Shown: positions 18,929-28,346 of the stretch, in pieces
Layout: every line of letters begins with the position of its first letter
How positions within the stretch are numbered: the first letter of the stretch is position 1
NCBI GenBank assembly: GCA_012295225.1
Contig: WMKK01000006.1
Coordinates: forward strand, 558,001-622,000
Length of the DNA: 64,000 bases
Reading direction: 5' to 3'
Source of the DNA: Ostreococcus mediterraneus
Lineage: Eukaryota > Chlorophyta > Mamiellophyceae > Mamiellales > Bathycoccaceae
Notes under the pieces: model-generated
Told to the model about the DNA's origin: nothing
What the model saw: only the letters and a program-made list of their open reading frames with translations
Database searches by the model: none
Program-made: the position numbers and the translations under genes

Positions 18929-19657
18929 ATGTTTCCCCGCGTCGCCACCGCGCCCGCGCGCGCGTTCGCCCCGGCGTCACCGCGCGAGACGCCCAATCGC
19001 GCATCGGTGCGCCGCGCCGTCACGTGCATGGCGCACCCGCGCCGCGTGCAAAAAGTACAGCAACAGATGCGTCGAGAGATTTCGCAGATGATGCAGCAGG
19101 ATAAAAATCTGCGCGGGATGATTTCCCCCGAGGAGCGCATGGGGGTGGATAATATTCTGAGCGTCATGGCGACCGTGGCGGAGGTTGAGGTGTCGAATGA
19201 CTTGCAAGTGGTGAAGGTTTACGTGAGCATATTGGGGGACGACAGAGGGAAGAAGAATGCGATAAAGGGGTTGAAACGCATGGAGACGTACGTGAGATCG
19301 AAGATTGGACGACGTATGTCTTTGCGGTTGACTCCGGAGATACGGTTTATATATGATGATTCGTTTGAGAGGGGACAACGCGTGGGGGCGTTGCTCGATG
19401 AAATTCGCGCGGAGAATCGAAGCAAGACGGCGAAAAAGTATGGGAAGGATGTGCTGCAGTCGATTGAGGATGTGATCGCCGAGCGTGGGGACGTTGAGGA
19501 TGATGGTGATGAGGATTGGGATGGCGATGTCGAGGGGGTTTGGGATGAAATGATTGCTGATCTTGGAGATGAAGACGACGACGATGACGACTTTGACGAC
19601 GACGAGGAACTCGACGGCGACGACGACGACGCAGGAATCAAGATTATTAACGTGTAA
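18929..19657 (+). CDS. rbfA: Ribosome-binding factor A, plastid-targeted
   Basis: A 242-residue protein with the RbfA KH-like fold: RRVQKVQQQMRREISQMM, then VEVSNDLQVVKVYVSILGDD, GLKRMETYVRSKIGRRMSLR and TPEIRFIYDDSFERG. RbfA helps mature the small ribosomal subunit by acting near helix 1 of 16S rRNA. The N-terminal 38 residues (MFPRVATAPARAFAPASP...) look like a transit peptide, so the target is the plastid ribosome, though a mitochondrial one is not excluded. The tail is unusually acidic with long Asp/Glu runs (last 60 residues), absent from bacterial RbfA. It converges on RPAC1, with 108 bp between stops. Confidence 0.9.
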   Translation: MFPRVATAPARAFAPASPRETPNRASVRRAVTCMAHPRRVQKVQQQMRREISQMMQQDKNLRGMISPEERMGVDNILSVMATVAEVEVSNDLQVVKVYVSILGDDRGKKNAIKGLKRMETYVRSKIGRRMSLRLTPEIRFIYDDSFERGQRVGALLDEIRAENRSKTAKKYGKDVLQSIEDVIAERGDVEDDGDEDWDGDVEGVWDEMIADLGDEDDDDDDFDDDEELDGDDDDAGIKIINV

Positions 19658-19765
19658 GAGCCACTAGAGCGCTATTGTTAGTTTAAGTGTAACGAACGAA
19701 AAGTACGTGTAGACTAAAAACAACAAAGACGGCTAAAACATTATTGTGTGTTTGGCTATGTAGAC

Positions 19766-20914
19766 TCACCCGAGGGTGCTTAGAGTGCTCTGGCACTTTG
19801 ACGCGAGAATTTTCACAGCCTCCTTGAAAATTGTACCAGGTTTCATTTGCCCGACGCTTTCGATGGTAAAAATAAAGTGATCCTTTCGTTTACGCACGGC
19901 AATCTTTTCCTCCCATCCGGGCTCGCCCGTGAGCTCTCGCACGCGTTCGATGCAAAAGTCGCACCCGCGTTCGTTCACCACGCGCACCATCTTCTTATCG
20001 CCTTTCCCATCACACGCGTAGCACGTGTGCGTATCACTAAAGTTGGCACACTTTTCCATGAAAAGATCAGCGTCAGCGCCCGTGATTGGCTCGAGAATCT
20101 TTATATCAGGAACCATTTTATACCAACACGTGCCGACGGGAGACCACTTGGCGTGCTCCTTTCCTTGTCCTTTCACGCAGTGACATTCGAGCTCCACCTC
20201 TTGTCCAGGCGCAAGTTTCACTAACAAAATATCATCGTGCACGCAACCAATTTCACCTTCATCAAAAATTTCGCGCTGTGAACGCTTAAACGCCGAATGC
20301 TTCGCTGCGTCTTCCTCTGGTAACGCGCTTCCATCCGGGCACCACGTCAACGCGCTCGAATACACCGACCGGTTCACGACATCACCAAAACTCCCATCGT
20401 CATTCCGTTGCTTGTAACACTTCACGTGCATGTTCATAATGATTGTATTCGTCTCGTTCGAGCTGTCGTTGTCGCCAACGTACTCAAATCGCGAAGGATC
20501 CGCCTTAATAGGCACTAAACCGAGTCGGTGCGCGAAAATTTCATCCGCCACGACGCTCGTATTATTCACCACAAAAACCTTCTCAATCGCCATCGTAGGC
20601 ACTTCCGCCAATATAATCCGCCGAAACGCATTTGCAAAAGCCGGTGAGCACCCTTCGAGTTCGAACACGCACGTCTCGTCGTCGCTCGAGATCATATTCA
20701 ACGCAAACGTGTCCCGGAAACCCTCCACGCTAAACGCGCAATCCTTCCCTAAAGACGCATACGCACCACCATACGCAATCTCCTTTGCGTTTGCGTTCGT
20801 ATTTGCGCCCGCCGTGACAAACTTACGTTGTTCTTCCAATCGCGCCAGCATGGCTTCCATTTGCGCCGTCACGCCGCGCACGTCGGCGGGATCCGCTTTG
20901 GCGGCTCGAGGCAT
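19766..20914 (-). CDS. RNA polymerases I and III shared subunit RPAC1 (alpha-like)
   Basis: A 382-residue alpha-like subunit of nuclear RNA polymerases I and III (yeast AC40). The alpha motif is clear: FELEGCSPAFANAFRRIILAEVPTMAIEKV, then VADEIFAHRLGLVPIKADP. The insertion domain with TCYACDGKGDK and CDFCIERV supplies paired cysteines. The C-terminal dimerisation helix follows HFIFTIESVGQMKPGTIF. Length fits AC40 (about 335-390). ATG 20914 was used because the frame upstream begins with GTG only. It is divergent from FANCM. Confidence 0.93.
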   Translation of the reverse strand: MPRAAKADPADVRGVTAQMEAMLARLEEQRKFVTAGANTNANAKEIAYGGAYASLGKDCAFSVEGFRDTFALNMISSDDETCVFELEGCSPAFANAFRRIILAEVPTMAIEKVFVVNNTSVVADEIFAHRLGLVPIKADPSRFEYVGDNDSSNETNTIIMNMHVKCYKQRNDDGSFGDVVNRSVYSSALTWCPDGSALPEEDAAKHSAFKRSQREIFDEGEIGCVHDDILLVKLAPGQEVELECHCVKGQGKEHAKWSPVGTCWYKMVPDIKILEPITGADADLFMEKCANFSDTHTCYACDGKGDKKMVRVVNERGCDFCIERVRELTGEPGWEEKIAVRKRKDHFIFTIESVGQMKPGTIFKEAVKILASKCQSTLSTLG

Positions 20915-21380
20915 GATGATTTCCAAATTCCACGAGCTCACACGCCGCGCGCGTCACGCGCGCCGTCGATTGCGCGCGTTCGACGACGCGTGCGCACGCA
21001 AAGGGTATCGTTCGCAACGTTCGCGGCGTCGAATGCGCTCGCTCGTCGCGACGCGCGCGCGATAGTGTCGTTCATCGCGCCGCCGCCGCGTCCTCTTGTG
21101 GCGGTTAACACATGATAGCACACAATGGTGTACAGTATGGTGGTACCGTTTACATATTGTGGGTCGTTTAACGCTAGTGTTTCCGTGTTAGTGTTTTCGT
21201 GTTTGAATCGCGCCGCTGACAGCTCGCGCGAGCTCCGCGCCAGTTCGCGACGCGCCGACGCGACATTCGCGCGCGACGCGCGGCACGGGACGCATCTTTG
21301 CGTGGTTTACCCCGCGCGCGCGCGCGGTGGCGGAGGCGCGGCGCGTGTGGCGCGCATTTCGCGCGTGAGCTCTGGTGAGG
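20915..21380. promoter_or_regulatory. Divergent intergenic region RPAC1 / FANCM
   Basis: 466 bp between divergent ATGs. A less GC-rich island at about 21105-21205 contains CACATGATAGCACACAATGG and GTGTACAGTATGG; this is the likely core promoter area. The flanks are CpG-rich. No repeat or RNA gene seen. Confidence 0.35.
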
Positions 21381-24300
21381 ATGGACTTCTGGGAGGATGA
21401 CGACGACGACGGGTTGGCGGATTTCGACGTCGACGCCGTGGTCGATCACGCGCGCGCGCGAAAAGATGGCGGGTGTAGTATGTCACCACAGCCTGCGCCG
21501 CGCGAGGTGGTGGTGATCGACGACGGAAGGGAGGAGGAGGAGTCGTTGGCGCGTCGGCGGGCGCGGTTGTTGGCGTCGACGTCGACGTCGGGAGCGATGA
21601 CGATTACGGCGCCGAGCGGTAAATTTGCGAGTGCGAACGCGAAACAGATATCGATTAGTAGTATGTTTGCCGTCGCTGCGGGTACGCGCGCGGCGCCGAC
21701 GACGGTGGCGGAGGAAGTAAGAGAGACGTTGGCGCGGGCGACGACGACGGCGACGCCGGCGAGCGCCGCGCCGGCGAGCGGAGACGGTTGGATGAAGACG
21801 AAGCGTAAAGGACAATCAGATGACGCGCCACGGAAGCACCAAACGACGTTACCGAAGGAATTGATGATACGCTCGGCGAATGACAAACGCGATTTGGTGG
21901 CAATGGCGACGAATTTAGCGCCAGAAGCTTTGGGCGAACAGGACGCTCTCGGACGCACGGTGTGCGCGGGCGTCGGCGGGCGCGATGGTCTACCCATGGA
22001 TCCGCAGGCGGTGCAGACGTACGTGTATCCGGCGCAAATTTCTCGGCGGCAGTATCAGTACGACATTGCGCGGAACGCGTTGTTGACGAATTCTTTAGTT
22101 TGCTTACCGACGGGGCTCGGGAAGACACTCATCGCCGCCGTGGTCATGTACAACTACTATCGGTGGTTCCCGACGGGGAAAATTATATTCATGGCGCCCA
22201 CGCGCCCGTTAGTTGATCAACAAATGTCGGCATGTCATACCATTGTCGGTATTCCCGCATCAGACACCGTCGTGCTCATGGGAAGTACGAAGAAGGATGA
22301 AAGCGGGTCGCGACGCGAATTCTGGCGCGACAAGCGCTTGTTCTTTTGCACGCCGCACACGGTTGCGAATGATCTGAACAGTGGTGATTTAGACGCTAAC
22401 CAAGTTGTTTGTGTAGTCGTTGATGAGGCGCATCACGCGCGTGGTGAGTATGCGAGTGCACAAGTCATTCGCGTGCTGAACGAGCGCAACATCAACTTCC
22501 GCCTCCTCGCGCTCACGGCGACACCGGGCCAAGGTATCGAAGAAGTACAGTCCGTGGTGGAGACCTTGCGCATCGGTCGCATTGACTTTAGAAGCGATCA
22601 GGACCCGGATGTATCACGATACACGCACAAGCGCGAAATGCAAGTCGAATGCGTTAAGCCGGGTCAAGCAATCTCGCATGTTCAAGACATGCTGTGCGAC
22701 TTGCTTCGACCGGTGTGCCGTTCGTTGCTCGGCATGGGCGCCATCAAAGACGGATGGCTTATGAAAACTTTTGTGGATAACAAAGCGACAAACGGTGCGG
22801 TGCGCACGGAGCCACCGGCGTCGTTTCCGTTTCAGCAGGCGCAAAACAATATTCAACGCGGTGAAGTTCACGTGAGGAGCAAGGGTGCGGCGTTTAGCTT
22901 GCTTCAACAAGCCATGGAACTCACAAAGTCGTACGAATTACTGCTCAGGTACAGCCCTGGTGCGGCGTACGACTACATGGAGAAGCGCGCAAAAGTCAAT
23001 AGTAACTCGCTGCTACACTCGAGAAATCAAGTTGCGATTGAAATCGGCGACATGTTGCGCTCGATGTCCACCAACGGCGCGCACCATTCGCCAAAGCTCG
23101 ACAGGTTGACGACGATTATCAAGAACCATTTCAAGCACGCCACGGCGGATACGCGTGTGATTATTTTTACGTCATACCGTCAGAGCGTCCAGGATATCGT
23201 TCGCGCGTTGCGTGAAGTTCCCGCGGGTGCGGATACCGCGTGTAAAATTAAAGTGGCCGAGTTCATCGGTCAAAGCGACGCCGCGGCTGGGAAAAAGCGC
23301 CGCACCGGAGGCGGCGACGGTCGAACGACAAAGGGTCAGTCGCAAAAAGAGCAAAAGCGAACGCTGAACGACTTCAGAGCCGGTTCGTTGAACACGCTCG
23401 TCGCAACGTCTATTGGTGAAGAAGGATTGGATATTCCGAGCGTTGATTTGATTTTCTTTTTCGACGTCGTGGACATCATTCGCGCCATTCAACGCATGGG
23501 TCGAACCGGTCGCGCGCGCGATGGCAAGGTTGTTATTCTTGCCACCGAAGGTAAAGAATTCACCAAGTTTACCAGCGAGCAGAAAAAGTATGAAAATTTG
23601 ATGCGATGCTTGCGCACGCCGGCGAATCACTTCAAGTTGGAGAAGAATTGCCCGCGTATCATTCCGGCGGGCGTCACGCCAGTGTGTGAGCTGCGCATGA
23701 TTGAAGCATCACCCGCGCTTAAAACAACCAAGTCAAAAATCACAGGTAAAGCTAAGACGAAAAAGCCACCTGGTGCGAAAGCCATCCTCAATGCGGCGAT
23801 GAAAATTAAGGATGCGCCGCTTGATAGCGCGACGCAGGCGATATTATTCGCGTACGATTATCCGCAAGGGAGCGCATTGGCAGAGTTGGACGTCGCCGCC
23901 GCCGCGCCGTTTTTGTCTCGACCAGACCCAGTGTATGCGTTTGAGCACGGCGCGTGGTCGGAAATGCTCGTGAATGTCATGGCGGATTTACATGGCATTC
24001 CTCGCGTAGATCCCGCGGGCGAGGCCATACCCGATGGACCGTGCGCAAAGGCGCGCGCAAAAATGCCCGCGCGAATCGTTCCGATGCTCGACGACGAGGA
24101 CTTTGTCGTTCCAGACTCACAAGAGCCACCCGAGAATGAAGAGCACGTCGAACTCGATTTCAACGACCAAAGCATCGACATCCCGCGAATGGAAGATTAT
24201 CAGTGGGCGAACGATTCCCAGGACCGTCCCGCGTACGAGGCTGAAATCAAAACCAGTCAGGAAGTCATGGAGGAGTTTACGCAAATGAGCGACCCGAAGC

Positions 24301-25532
24301 CGAGGAGAATCTCCATGCACTCCGTGTCGCCATCGGTGAAAGTGGCATCGCAGGCACGCCTCGAGGCAATTCTGGCGGTAACGCCGACGTTCTCGCCGAA
24401 ATTCGTCGAGGCATCCGTAGAGGCGGAGTTGGAAGAAGCGCCGCCAGCGACGACCATGCCGACGCACTCGCCGAACGTCATCGAAGCCTCCGTGGCGCGA
24501 CAGGCGTCTCAGCCGAGTGATCTTGATGACGATAGCGATAGCGAAGATCAGTACTTGTTCCTGAGCAAACGTAAGCGCACCGCTGCGCGCGCATTGAAGA
24601 AGATTACAAATGCGCCGAGAGTGAGCAACCGGTCCCCAGTGATTGAGGCCTCGCAGAAAAGGTCACAAGAGCGCGCATCAATGCCGCCGCCGCCGCCTCG
24701 ACAGACGCCTCAAAGCGGAGAAAAGTCTACATCGACGCCATCAACGGGGGGCAGCGACGATTTATGCATCAAGCGTAATAAACATCGCGTCAACGCGCGA
24801 GTGTTGATGTCGCAGTTCTCGCCCGCCGAACGGCCCGCTGAGAGACAGAGCCCGGCGGAGCCTGACGTTGATCTCGTCGATATAATCGACGATAAAGAAG
24901 CGCAACGACCACGTCGGCGTGTTCGCGCTCCTTCGGCATTTAAACAGCGAAGAAACTGCTTTATAGACGACGAAGCCGAGGCGAGCGATGAAGAAGGCGG
25001 CGACGACGACGAGCGCATGACGTCTGGCGACGAACGCTTCATCGCGGATTCACAAGAAGAAGAGGACGACGACGACGACGACGGTATGCGAGCGCATCCC
25101 GGTATGGGATTTCAACCGCACACGCAATTCATCCCTGGAAGTTCTGGCGGCGCGCGCGCGCATCTAGCGACAACCTTTGCCGCGCTCGGTCCACGCGAGC
25201 GACGCGTCGTGCAAGACACACCGAGCCCTTCGCAGCGCCCAAGCGCATCGGCGAGCAAGTACGACTCGAGTTTTATCGACGATGGATCAACCATGGATGA
25301 TGATGCCGATGACCAAGATGCATCCGTACAGAAGCCCAGACGAACGGACGATGCCAACGCCGCCGCGCCTCAAAAGGCGGATGGCGACGATTGGGACGAC
25401 TGGGACGACGACGACTGGGGCGGCGATAGCCAAATGCCCGCAGCCGATGACGACAACGACGACGACGACGGCGACGACGACGGCTGGGGTGGTGACAGTC
25501 AACGCCCAGGCGAAGACTCCGACGGCTGGTAA
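21381..25532 (+). CDS. FANCM/Mph1/Hef-type DNA helicase
   Basis: A 1383-residue superfamily 2 helicase. Motifs: LPTGLGKTLIAAVV near residue 242, APTRPLVDQQ, VVDEAHHARGEYAS near 347 (DEAH), LTATPG, then TSIGEEGLDIPSVDLI and IQRMGRTGRARDG near 700. The helical insert between the two helicase lobes is present. These features and the order of motifs fit FANCM, which remodels replication forks and limits crossovers. The C-terminal 550 residues are disordered and acidic; I see no ERCC4 nuclease or HhH domain, as in plant FANCM. The N terminus (MDFWEDDDDDGLADFD) and tail share WxDD/GGDSQ acidic motifs. ATG 21381 was used. Confidence 0.88.
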   Translation: MDFWEDDDDDGLADFDVDAVVDHARARKDGGCSMSPQPAPREVVVIDDGREEEESLARRRARLLASTSTSGAMTITAPSGKFASANAKQISISSMFAVAAGTRAAPTTVAEEVRETLARATTTATPASAAPASGDGWMKTKRKGQSDDAPRKHQTTLPKELMIRSANDKRDLVAMATNLAPEALGEQDALGRTVCAGVGGRDGLPMDPQAVQTYVYPAQISRRQYQYDIARNALLTNSLVCLPTGLGKTLIAAVVMYNYYRWFPTGKIIFMAPTRPLVDQQMSACHTIVGIPASDTVVLMGSTKKDESGSRREFWRDKRLFFCTPHTVANDLNSGDLDANQVVCVVVDEAHHARGEYASAQVIRVLNERNINFRLLALTATPGQGIEEVQSVVETLRIGRIDFRSDQDPDVSRYTHKREMQVECVKPGQAISHVQDMLCDLLRPVCRSLLGMGAIKDGWLMKTFVDNKATNGAVRTEPPASFPFQQAQNNIQRGEVHVRSKGAAFSLLQQAMELTKSYELLLRYSPGAAYDYMEKRAKVNSNSLLHSRNQVAIEIGDMLRSMSTNGAHHSPKLDRLTTIIKNHFKHATADTRVIIFTSYRQSVQDIVRALREVPAGADTACKIKVAEFIGQSDAAAGKKRRTGGGDGRTTKGQSQKEQKRTLNDFRAGSLNTLVATSIGEEGLDIPSVDLIFFFDVVDIIRAIQRMGRTGRARDGKVVILATEGKEFTKFTSEQKKYENLMRCLRTPANHFKLEKNCPRIIPAGVTPVCELRMIEASPALKTTKSKITGKAKTKKPPGAKAILNAAMKIKDAPLDSATQAILFAYDYPQGSALAELDVAAAAPFLSRPDPVYAFEHGAWSEMLVNVMADLHGIPRVDPAGEAIPDGPCAKARAKMPARIVPMLDDEDFVVPDSQEPPENEEHVELDFNDQSIDIPRMEDYQWANDSQDRPAYEAEIKTSQEVMEEFTQMSDPKPRRISMHSVSPSVKVASQARLEAILAVTPTFSPKFVEASVEAELEEAPPATTMPTHSPNVIEASVARQASQPSDLDDDSDSEDQYLFLSKRKRTAARALKKITNAPRVSNRSPVIEASQKRSQERASMPPPPPRQTPQSGEKSTSTPSTGGSDDLCIKRNKHRVNARVLMSQFSPAERPAERQSPAEPDVDLVDIIDDKEAQRPRRRVRAPSAFKQRRNCFIDDEAEASDEEGGDDDERMTSGDERFIADSQEEEDDDDDDGMRAHPGMGFQPHTQFIPGSSGGARAHLATTFAALGPRERRVVQDTPSPSQRPSASASKYDSSFIDDGSTMDDDADDQDASVQKPRRTDDANAAAPQKADGDDWDDWDDDDWGGDSQMPAADDDNDDDDGDDDGWGGDSQRPGEDSDGW

Positions 25533-25661
25533 ACACCAATAAACAACAAATAGCAATTACACGCGAGTACCGTAGCGCGCTTATTTCAGCACGAATTGAA
25601 TACATCATACAAAGTTAGAACGAATGCGCGCCACGCACGATCCCTCAGAGCATATTTCAGC

Positions 25662-27092
25662 TCATTCGAACCACGGTAAGCACGGCGTGGGAGCTGCTGA
25701 AAGCGCGCGCATGAGCGCTTCCAAGCGCTTTCGCAGACGCGCCTTGGCGATGAGTCCCGCGTGCTTGGCGATGGCGTCCCATTGCTTCACGCGCACCTCA
25801 TCCCCCGCGTCAAACAGTAATTTACGCGCCACCGTGTCGTCCTCGGCGGTATCGGCGTCAGCGGTGCCAGTGTCAACATTCTTCACGTCGCTCGCGTGTT
25901 GCGCGCGCGAATACGCGACGAGGCACGTCGGACACACGCACACGCGCTGGAGCATCGCCCGCGCAAAAAGCTTTACGCAGACGTCGCACGCGCACGTCTC
26001 CGTCATGAAATCGTACGGTAATAGCGTTGCGTCGCATGCTTCTGGGCAAAACGTCGCCGTTGCATCCTCGACGTCATCAGGGCTCTGTGGCGTCGGCGTA
26101 TTCGCCGCTGACGTTGGTAAAGAAGAAGAAGAAGCACTCGCGATTCGACGCATTCCATCGAGCGCAAACGCGCACGACGTCAATCCACCCGTCTCACACA
26201 TCACAGGCGTAAACATCGACGGCGAACGCAAAGACACCAGTTCCAAAAGACCCGGTGGCAACTCTCCACGCTGTAAGCGCGCGATACCGAGATCGTGTTC
26301 GCACCGACGCCACTGCGCGCGACGGAGCGCTTCGCGCGCGTCTTCGCGGGACGCCTGAACGCCGACGACGAGCTCTCCATCAACCAGATACGCGCGCAAT
26401 GCATCGAGCTCGACATCGAGACGCTCAAGACGCCGTTTCATATTCCGGCGAATGCGTGAATCAGAATGCTTCGGTGGCTTGGGCGGCGACGGCGCGTCGT
26501 GGTGCGTGGCCGAACGACTCGTCCCGGGACTCGACCGCCGCGACGCGCCCGATCGAGACGCGGACGACGCGACTGGCGTAGACCTCACCGATGCCGTCGA
26601 TCCCGAAATCACCGTCACCGTGGACACTGGCGTAGATGTCGTCCGTGGTGCCGACGGCGTCATCGGCATCGTCACCGGCGGCGACCGCTCCTCAGACGCG
26701 TCCTCGACGTTGCCGAATCGTCGCGGCAACGTCATCGATGTCGCCGGCGTCTCCACGTCCACCTCCACCTCCGTTGTCCCACGCACGCGCTCCATCTCCC
26801 CACGCATCAACGCCTCGATCATCCGCGCTCGCGCCGCAATCATGCTCTCGCGTTCGTCATCGCGTAACACGCTCGCAACGAATACAGATCCAAACGCCGT
26901 CGCATCCGCCTCGGCGATCGATTCCTCCGCCACGCGCACGAACCCCAACCCATATACCGCGTAATACCGCACCGCACCGCGCGGCGCGCGCACGTGCGCG
27001 ACGGGAACACCGCGCGTAACTAACCCGCCGTGCGCTGGCGCGCGATATCCCGCGAACGACGCCCCGGACGCGTGATCCCCGCGACGCATCAT
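25662..27092 (-). CDS. Unrecognised protein with C-terminal paired cysteines
   Basis: A 476-residue protein of no family I recognise. Residues 20-60 hold a compact part (GAVRYYAVYGLGFVRVAEES). A Ser/Thr/Pro-rich disordered stretch follows, then a basic helix (SRIRRNMKRRLERLDVELDA) and a C-terminal domain with CPEAC, CACDVC and CVCPTC, a pattern that suggests a small zinc-binding fold before a final charged helix. ATG 27092 (MMRRGDHASG) was chosen because the frame upstream runs through TATA-rich promoter-like sequence. It is tail to tail with FANCM (129 bp between stops). Confidence 0.6.
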   Translation of the reverse strand: MMRRGDHASGASFAGYRAPAHGGLVTRGVPVAHVRAPRGAVRYYAVYGLGFVRVAEESIAEADATAFGSVFVASVLRDDERESMIAARARMIEALMRGEMERVRGTTEVEVDVETPATSMTLPRRFGNVEDASEERSPPVTMPMTPSAPRTTSTPVSTVTVISGSTASVRSTPVASSASRSGASRRSSPGTSRSATHHDAPSPPKPPKHSDSRIRRNMKRRLERLDVELDALRAYLVDGELVVGVQASREDAREALRRAQWRRCEHDLGIARLQRGELPPGLLELVSLRSPSMFTPVMCETGGLTSCAFALDGMRRIASASSSSLPTSAANTPTPQSPDDVEDATATFCPEACDATLLPYDFMTETCACDVCVKLFARAMLQRVCVCPTCLVAYSRAQHASDVKNVDTGTADADTAEDDTVARKLLFDAGDEVRVKQWDAIAKHAGLIAKARLRKRLEALMRALSAAPTPCLPWFE

Positions 27093-27428
27093 CGATCGAT
27101 CGGATCCACGGAGGTGCCCACAATGCGCGAATCCACGCCCCGTCACGCCAACGCGTCGCACGTGCCAACCCAAACGGTTATATATGCATGCGATATATAT
27201 GTGTATATATAAATCCAGCGCCCGCGGCCGTCGCGCGTGGTCGCCGCGACGACGCGCGACGGTCCGCGCGACGGTCCGCGCGACGATCGATGGAGTGACG
27301 CACGGGGTGCCTCGTTTTCGGGCCGTGGTGACGCCACCAATGTAAGAATTTTCACGTCCTCTGGATCCCACGGACGCGTTCGACGTCGCCAGTGCGCGAC
27401 GCGAGTGCGAACGACGACGTGAGGAAGG
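27093..27428. promoter_or_regulatory. TATA-rich divergent intergenic region
   Basis: 336 bp between the Cys-containing unknown (-) and ATP synthase d (+). At 27178-27212 there is a run of TATATATGCATGCGATATAT-like sequence, the clearest TATA-type element in the window, about 90 bp upstream of the minus-strand ATG. At about 27256-27287 a 12-bp unit GCGCGACGGTCC is repeated in tandem. Assigning the TATA run to one gene or the other is inference. Confidence 0.45.
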
Positions 27429-28181
27429 ATGTTACGCGCGATCGCGCGACGTGAGGTACGCGCGTGATTTGCGCGTGTGTGTGCGATTCGCGTGTCGTAG
27501 AGGCGGTCGATGGGGGGGATCGATCGACCGATCGATCGTTTAGGGTTGGTCGATCAGATATCGGGGCGGTGTCGCGCGCGTGGATGATGGGTGTTTTTTG
27601 CGCGCGTTCGCGTCGCTGACGGTGGTTTTCGTGTGTCTCGTGTGCGTGCGGTGTAGGTTTCGGCGGTGCGCCGAGTGTTGACGCGAGGGCTCGCGGGGGA
27701 CGCGGCGGCGCCGGCGTCGAGCGGCGCCTCGTGGGACGCCGTGAAGGTGGAGTCTTTGTCGGAAACGTCGCGACGTGAGCTCGCGGGGTTGCAGAAGGCG
27801 GTGGCGGATATGCGGGATGCGATGGCGCGCATGGCGTATAAGGGTCCGGAGCCGGATTTTGCGGCGATGAAGAAGGAGACGAAGAACCCGGAGTTTGTGG
27901 AGGAGTTTGAAAAGGCGTACAAGAGCGTCACGGCGCCGGATATGGCGATGACACAAGTGGATACGTTGAAGAAGAATTTTGCTGAACTTGAGGCACAAGC
28001 GAAGAAGCATGCGACGCATGCGACGACGCGTATGGCTGAGCTCGAAGCTGAGTTGAAGTCGATTGAAGCGCAGCGCGAGAAAATCGGTACCATGACGATG
28101 GATGACTACTTTGAAACCAACCCGGAGCTCAAGAAGAAGATTGACGAAAGAATTAAGAACGATCAATGGTTCGATGTTTAA
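27429..28181 (+). CDS. Mitochondrial F1Fo ATP synthase subunit d, plant type
   Basis: The C-terminal MTMDDYFETNPELKKKIDERI and NDQW, and the N-terminal half with SRRELAGLQKAVADMRDAM, match plant mitochondrial ATP synthase subunit d, part of the peripheral stalk. The long reading frame lacks an ATG (it starts at GTG 27666), which shows a 5' exon. I place exon 1 at 27429-27455 (MLRAIARRE) and exon 2 at 27657-28181, with 5' site GAG/GTACGC, branch CTGAC at 27616-27620 and 3' site TGTAG at 27652-27656. Both ends are phase 0, giving 183 residues with an Arg-rich presequence (MLRAIARREVSAVRRVLTRG) ideal for mitochondrial import. Confidence 0.85.
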
Positions 28182-28346
28182 GTTATTATCAACTTGCGTC
28201 GTCGTCTCTCGCGCATTTCGGATGGCGGCGAGATGTTCTCGCGCGCACACGTGTAAGAATCCTAGCACACATCTTGTGATATTATAGACATTTTGCTCTC
28301 ACTTGTCGACGCAGGGGACATCCACCGTCGTCAACGCTGCGGTGTG

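Noticed and set aside
27584-27592. Alternative tiny first exon (ATGATGGGT) for ATP synthase d
   Set aside because: It would need a GTTTTT donor; the upstream exon at 27429-27455 has the GTACGC donor seen in other introns and gives a better presequence.
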